6,714 bases of DNA from Gammaproteobacteria bacterium (lineage in GTDB: Bacteria; Pseudomonadota; Gammaproteobacteria; Thiohalobacterales; Thiohalobacteraceae). The DNA is taken from positions 1 to 6,714 of the forward strand of contig JACRMO010000285.1 of NCBI GenBank assembly GCA_016214925.1, given 5' to 3'. Position numbers and translations under genes: made by a program. The notes below the pieces were generated by a model. That model worked only from the letters and a program-made list of their open reading frames with translations, did not search any database and had not been told where the DNA came from. The stretch's first letter is position 1. Each line of letters starts with the position of its first letter. Of this stretch, positions 5,356-6,714 are shown in pieces.

Positions 5356-6570
5356 TCAAGTCCGGTATTCAGCGTTTATCTTGACGTAGTCGTAGGAGAA
5401 ATCCGTGGTCCAGATACGCTCGCTGGCGTTACCGCGACCGAGTAGTACGCGGATCAGGATCTCTTCCCGATTCATGACTGCCTGCCCCGCCGCCTCGGTA
5501 TATGCCGGATCGCGGCCACCGGTGCTGACGATACAGACATCGCCGAGATAGACGCGCACATTTTCCAACACCAGATCGCGCACACCGGCACGGCCGACGG
5601 CGGCGAGGATGCGTCCCCAGTTCGGATCGCTGGCGAACAGCGCGGTCTTCACCAGCGGCGAGTGCGCGATGGTGTAGGCGACATCCAGGCACTCCTGTGC
5701 ATCGCGGCCCTCGGCGACTTCGATGGTAATGAACTTGGTCGCACCTTCGCCGTCGCGAACGATGGCTTGGGCGAGTTCGGTGCAGAGGTCGGTGAGCGCG
5801 GCGACGAAGGCGGCATACGCGCTATTCGCATCGGTAATGCTTGCATCGGCAGCCCCGGTCGCCACCAGCACGCAGCTGTCATTGGTGGAGGTATCGCCAT
5901 CGACAGTGATGCGGTTGAACGAGGCATTCACCGCCTGCACCAGCGCGCGCTGCAACAGCGTCTGCGGCAGCGCGGCATCGGTGGCGATGAAACTCAGCAT
6001 GGTCGCCATATCCGGGCGGATCATGCCCGCACCTTTGGCGATGCCGGTGAGCGTGATGGTCGTGCCGTCGATCCGCACCTGGCGCGAGGCGCCCTTGGGC
6101 AGCGTATCGGTGGTCATGATGCCGTGTGCGGCCTCGACCCAGGCATCGGCGCGTAGCACGACCAACGCGGCCGGCAACGCAGCTTCGATCTTGTCCACCG
6201 GCAAAGGCTCGCCGATCACAGCGCTCGAGAACGGCAGTACTTCACGCACAGTGCAACCGGCGTGCTGCGCCAGACTCGCGCAGCAGCGCCGCGCAGCGTC
6301 CAGGCCGGGCGCGCCGGTGCCGGCATTGGCATTGCCGGTATTGATGAGTAAATAGCGCGGTGTATCGCTGTCGAGATGCTCGCGCGCGACGATGACCGGC
6401 GCGGCGCAGAACGCATTGCGGGTGAACACCGCCGCGCAGGTGGCAGCGGCGGCGATTTCCATCACCACCAGATCGCGGCGGCCGGGTTTTTTGATGCCGG
6501 CGCACGCGATGCCGAGGCGGATACCGGCGACGGGGAATAATTCAGTGGGTGCGGAGAGACCGACGGGCAT
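5356..6570 (-). CDS. argJ: Bifunctional ornithine acetyltransferase / N-acetylglutamate synthase
   Basis: Cytosolic enzyme of arginine synthesis. It moves the acetyl group from N-acetylornithine to glutamate, recycling it; many members can also use acetyl-CoA. At 404 residues it is full length. The precursor cleaves itself before a conserved threonine in KGxGMIxPxMATML, seen here as KGAGMIRPDMATML (179-192) with nucleophile T190, giving alpha and beta chains. Other family stretches are AGIKKPGRRDLVVM, NAFCAAPVIVA, INTGNANAGTG, TVDGDTSTNDSC, GEGATKF, SDPNWGRILAA and the C-terminal VKINAEYRT. The ATG at 6570 fits the family N-terminus (MPVGLSAPTELFPVAGIRLG) but has no strong Shine-Dalgarno sequence. 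It sits 77 bases after secA in the same direction. Whether it has the acetyl-CoA-dependent activity cannot be told from sequence. Confidence 0.97.
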   Translation of the reverse strand: MPVGLSAPTELFPVAGIRLGIACAGIKKPGRRDLVVMEIAAAATCAAVFTRNAFCAAPVIVAREHLDSDTPRYLLINTGNANAGTGAPGLDAARRCCASLAQHAGCTVREVLPFSSAVIGEPLPVDKIEAALPAALVVLRADAWVEAAHGIMTTDTLPKGASRQVRIDGTTITLTGIAKGAGMIRPDMATMLSFIATDAALPQTLLQRALVQAVNASFNRITVDGDTSTNDSCVLVATGAADASITDANSAYAAFVAALTDLCTELAQAIVRDGEGATKFITIEVAEGRDAQECLDVAYTIAHSPLVKTALFASDPNWGRILAAVGRAGVRDLVLENVRVYLGDVCIVSTGGRDPAYTEAAGQAVMNREEILIRVLLGRGNASERIWTTDFSYDYVKINAEYRT

Positions 6571-6607
6571 GGTGATGTTGCGATCCGATATCTGATGTTG
6601 ATCCTCT

Positions 6608-6632
6608 CCCCTCTCCCGCGAGGGGAGAGGGG
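6608..6632. repeat. CCCCTCTCCC hairpin between secA and argJ
   Basis: CCCCTCTCCC (6608-6617) and GGGAGAGGGG (6623-6632) form a perfect 10-base stem with the loop GCGAG. An alternative stem pairs 6603-6611 with 6622-6630. No T-run follows on either strand. It resembles CCCCTCTCCC/GGGGAGAGGG palindromes that are dispersed in many GC-rich genomes. It lies 15 bases past the secA stop and 37 bases before argJ, so it may partly terminate or stabilise secA mRNA. Confidence 0.7.
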
Positions 6633-6647
6633 ATTGTCAGCAGAAGC

Positions 6648-6714
6648 TCAGCTCAACTGCCCGTGGCACTGTTTGTATTTCTTGCCCGAGCCGCACGGAC
6701 ACGGATCGTTGCGA
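6648..6714 (-). CDS. secA: Preprotein translocase ATPase SecA (last 21 residues)
   Basis: Only the extreme C-terminus is inside the window. It reads RNDPCPCGSGKKYKQCHGQL followed by S and a stop. This is the zinc-binding SEC-C motif (CxCx8CH) that lets SecA bind SecB and ribosomes. The same short motif also ends a few unrelated proteins. The RNDPCPCGSGKKYKQCHG form and the argJ / Nudix-ThiE neighbourhood make SecA the likely identity. The gene runs off the right edge on the minus strand. Confidence 0.88.
   Translation of the reverse strand, partial: RNDPCPCGSGKKYKQCHGQLS

Noticed and set aside
5723..6355. A 210-codon plus-strand frame opposite argJ
   Set aside because: Repetitive Ser/Ala/Val-rich antisense translation without domain signals; argJ is intact on the minus strand.

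Overview
The window holds ordinary core genes of a GC-rich, non-enteric gammaproteobacterium that makes type IV pili. The plus strand carries the 3' end of pilC, then pilD, coaE, zapD and yacG. The minus strand, read from the right edge, carries the last codons of secA, then argJ, a Nudix hydrolase fused to a ThiE-like domain, and a small membrane-anchored protein of unknown function. The two runs converge at about 3690-3790. The lineage is inferred from ZapD and YacG, which are proteobacterial and mainly gammaproteobacterial, and from gene order. In E. coli the order is hofC-guaC-coaE-zapD-yacG, converging on mutT and secA. The same backbone is kept here, with pilD in place of guaC and with argJ and the small gene present on the mutT-secA side.

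Left half (1-3687): PilC is the inner-membrane platform of the pilus machine, and PilD cleaves and N-methylates prepilins. CoaE performs the last step of coenzyme A synthesis. ZapD bundles FtsZ filaments at the division ring. YacG is a small zinc protein known in E. coli to inhibit DNA gyrase. Right half (3792-6714): SecA is the preprotein translocase motor, and ArgJ is the acetyl-recycling enzyme of arginine synthesis. The Nudix-ThiE fusion probably cleans oxidised nucleotides. The 162-residue protein overlaps the fusion gene by 7 bases and has its own strong ribosome binding site.

The most unusual aspect is between the genes. Every intergenic gap carries a palindromic element, and at least four kinds are present. 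One is a family of roughly 80-95 bp elements with ends TTCACACCAAAG, in three full copies plus one half copy. One is a pair of GTAGGTTGGGGTGA elements directly after coaE. One is a GTAGGAGCGG element between zapD and yacG. The last is a set of simple hairpins in the pilC-pilD and secA-argJ gaps. The coaE stop codon lies inside one of these elements, and the last coaE codons are duplicated 93 bp downstream together with the element. I see no defence system, phage, transposase gene, CRISPR array or RNA gene. The palindromes are the only part I would call out of the ordinary, and similar dispersed repeats are known in other genomes. No gap exceeds 300 bases; the longest (2289-2569) is mostly repeat.
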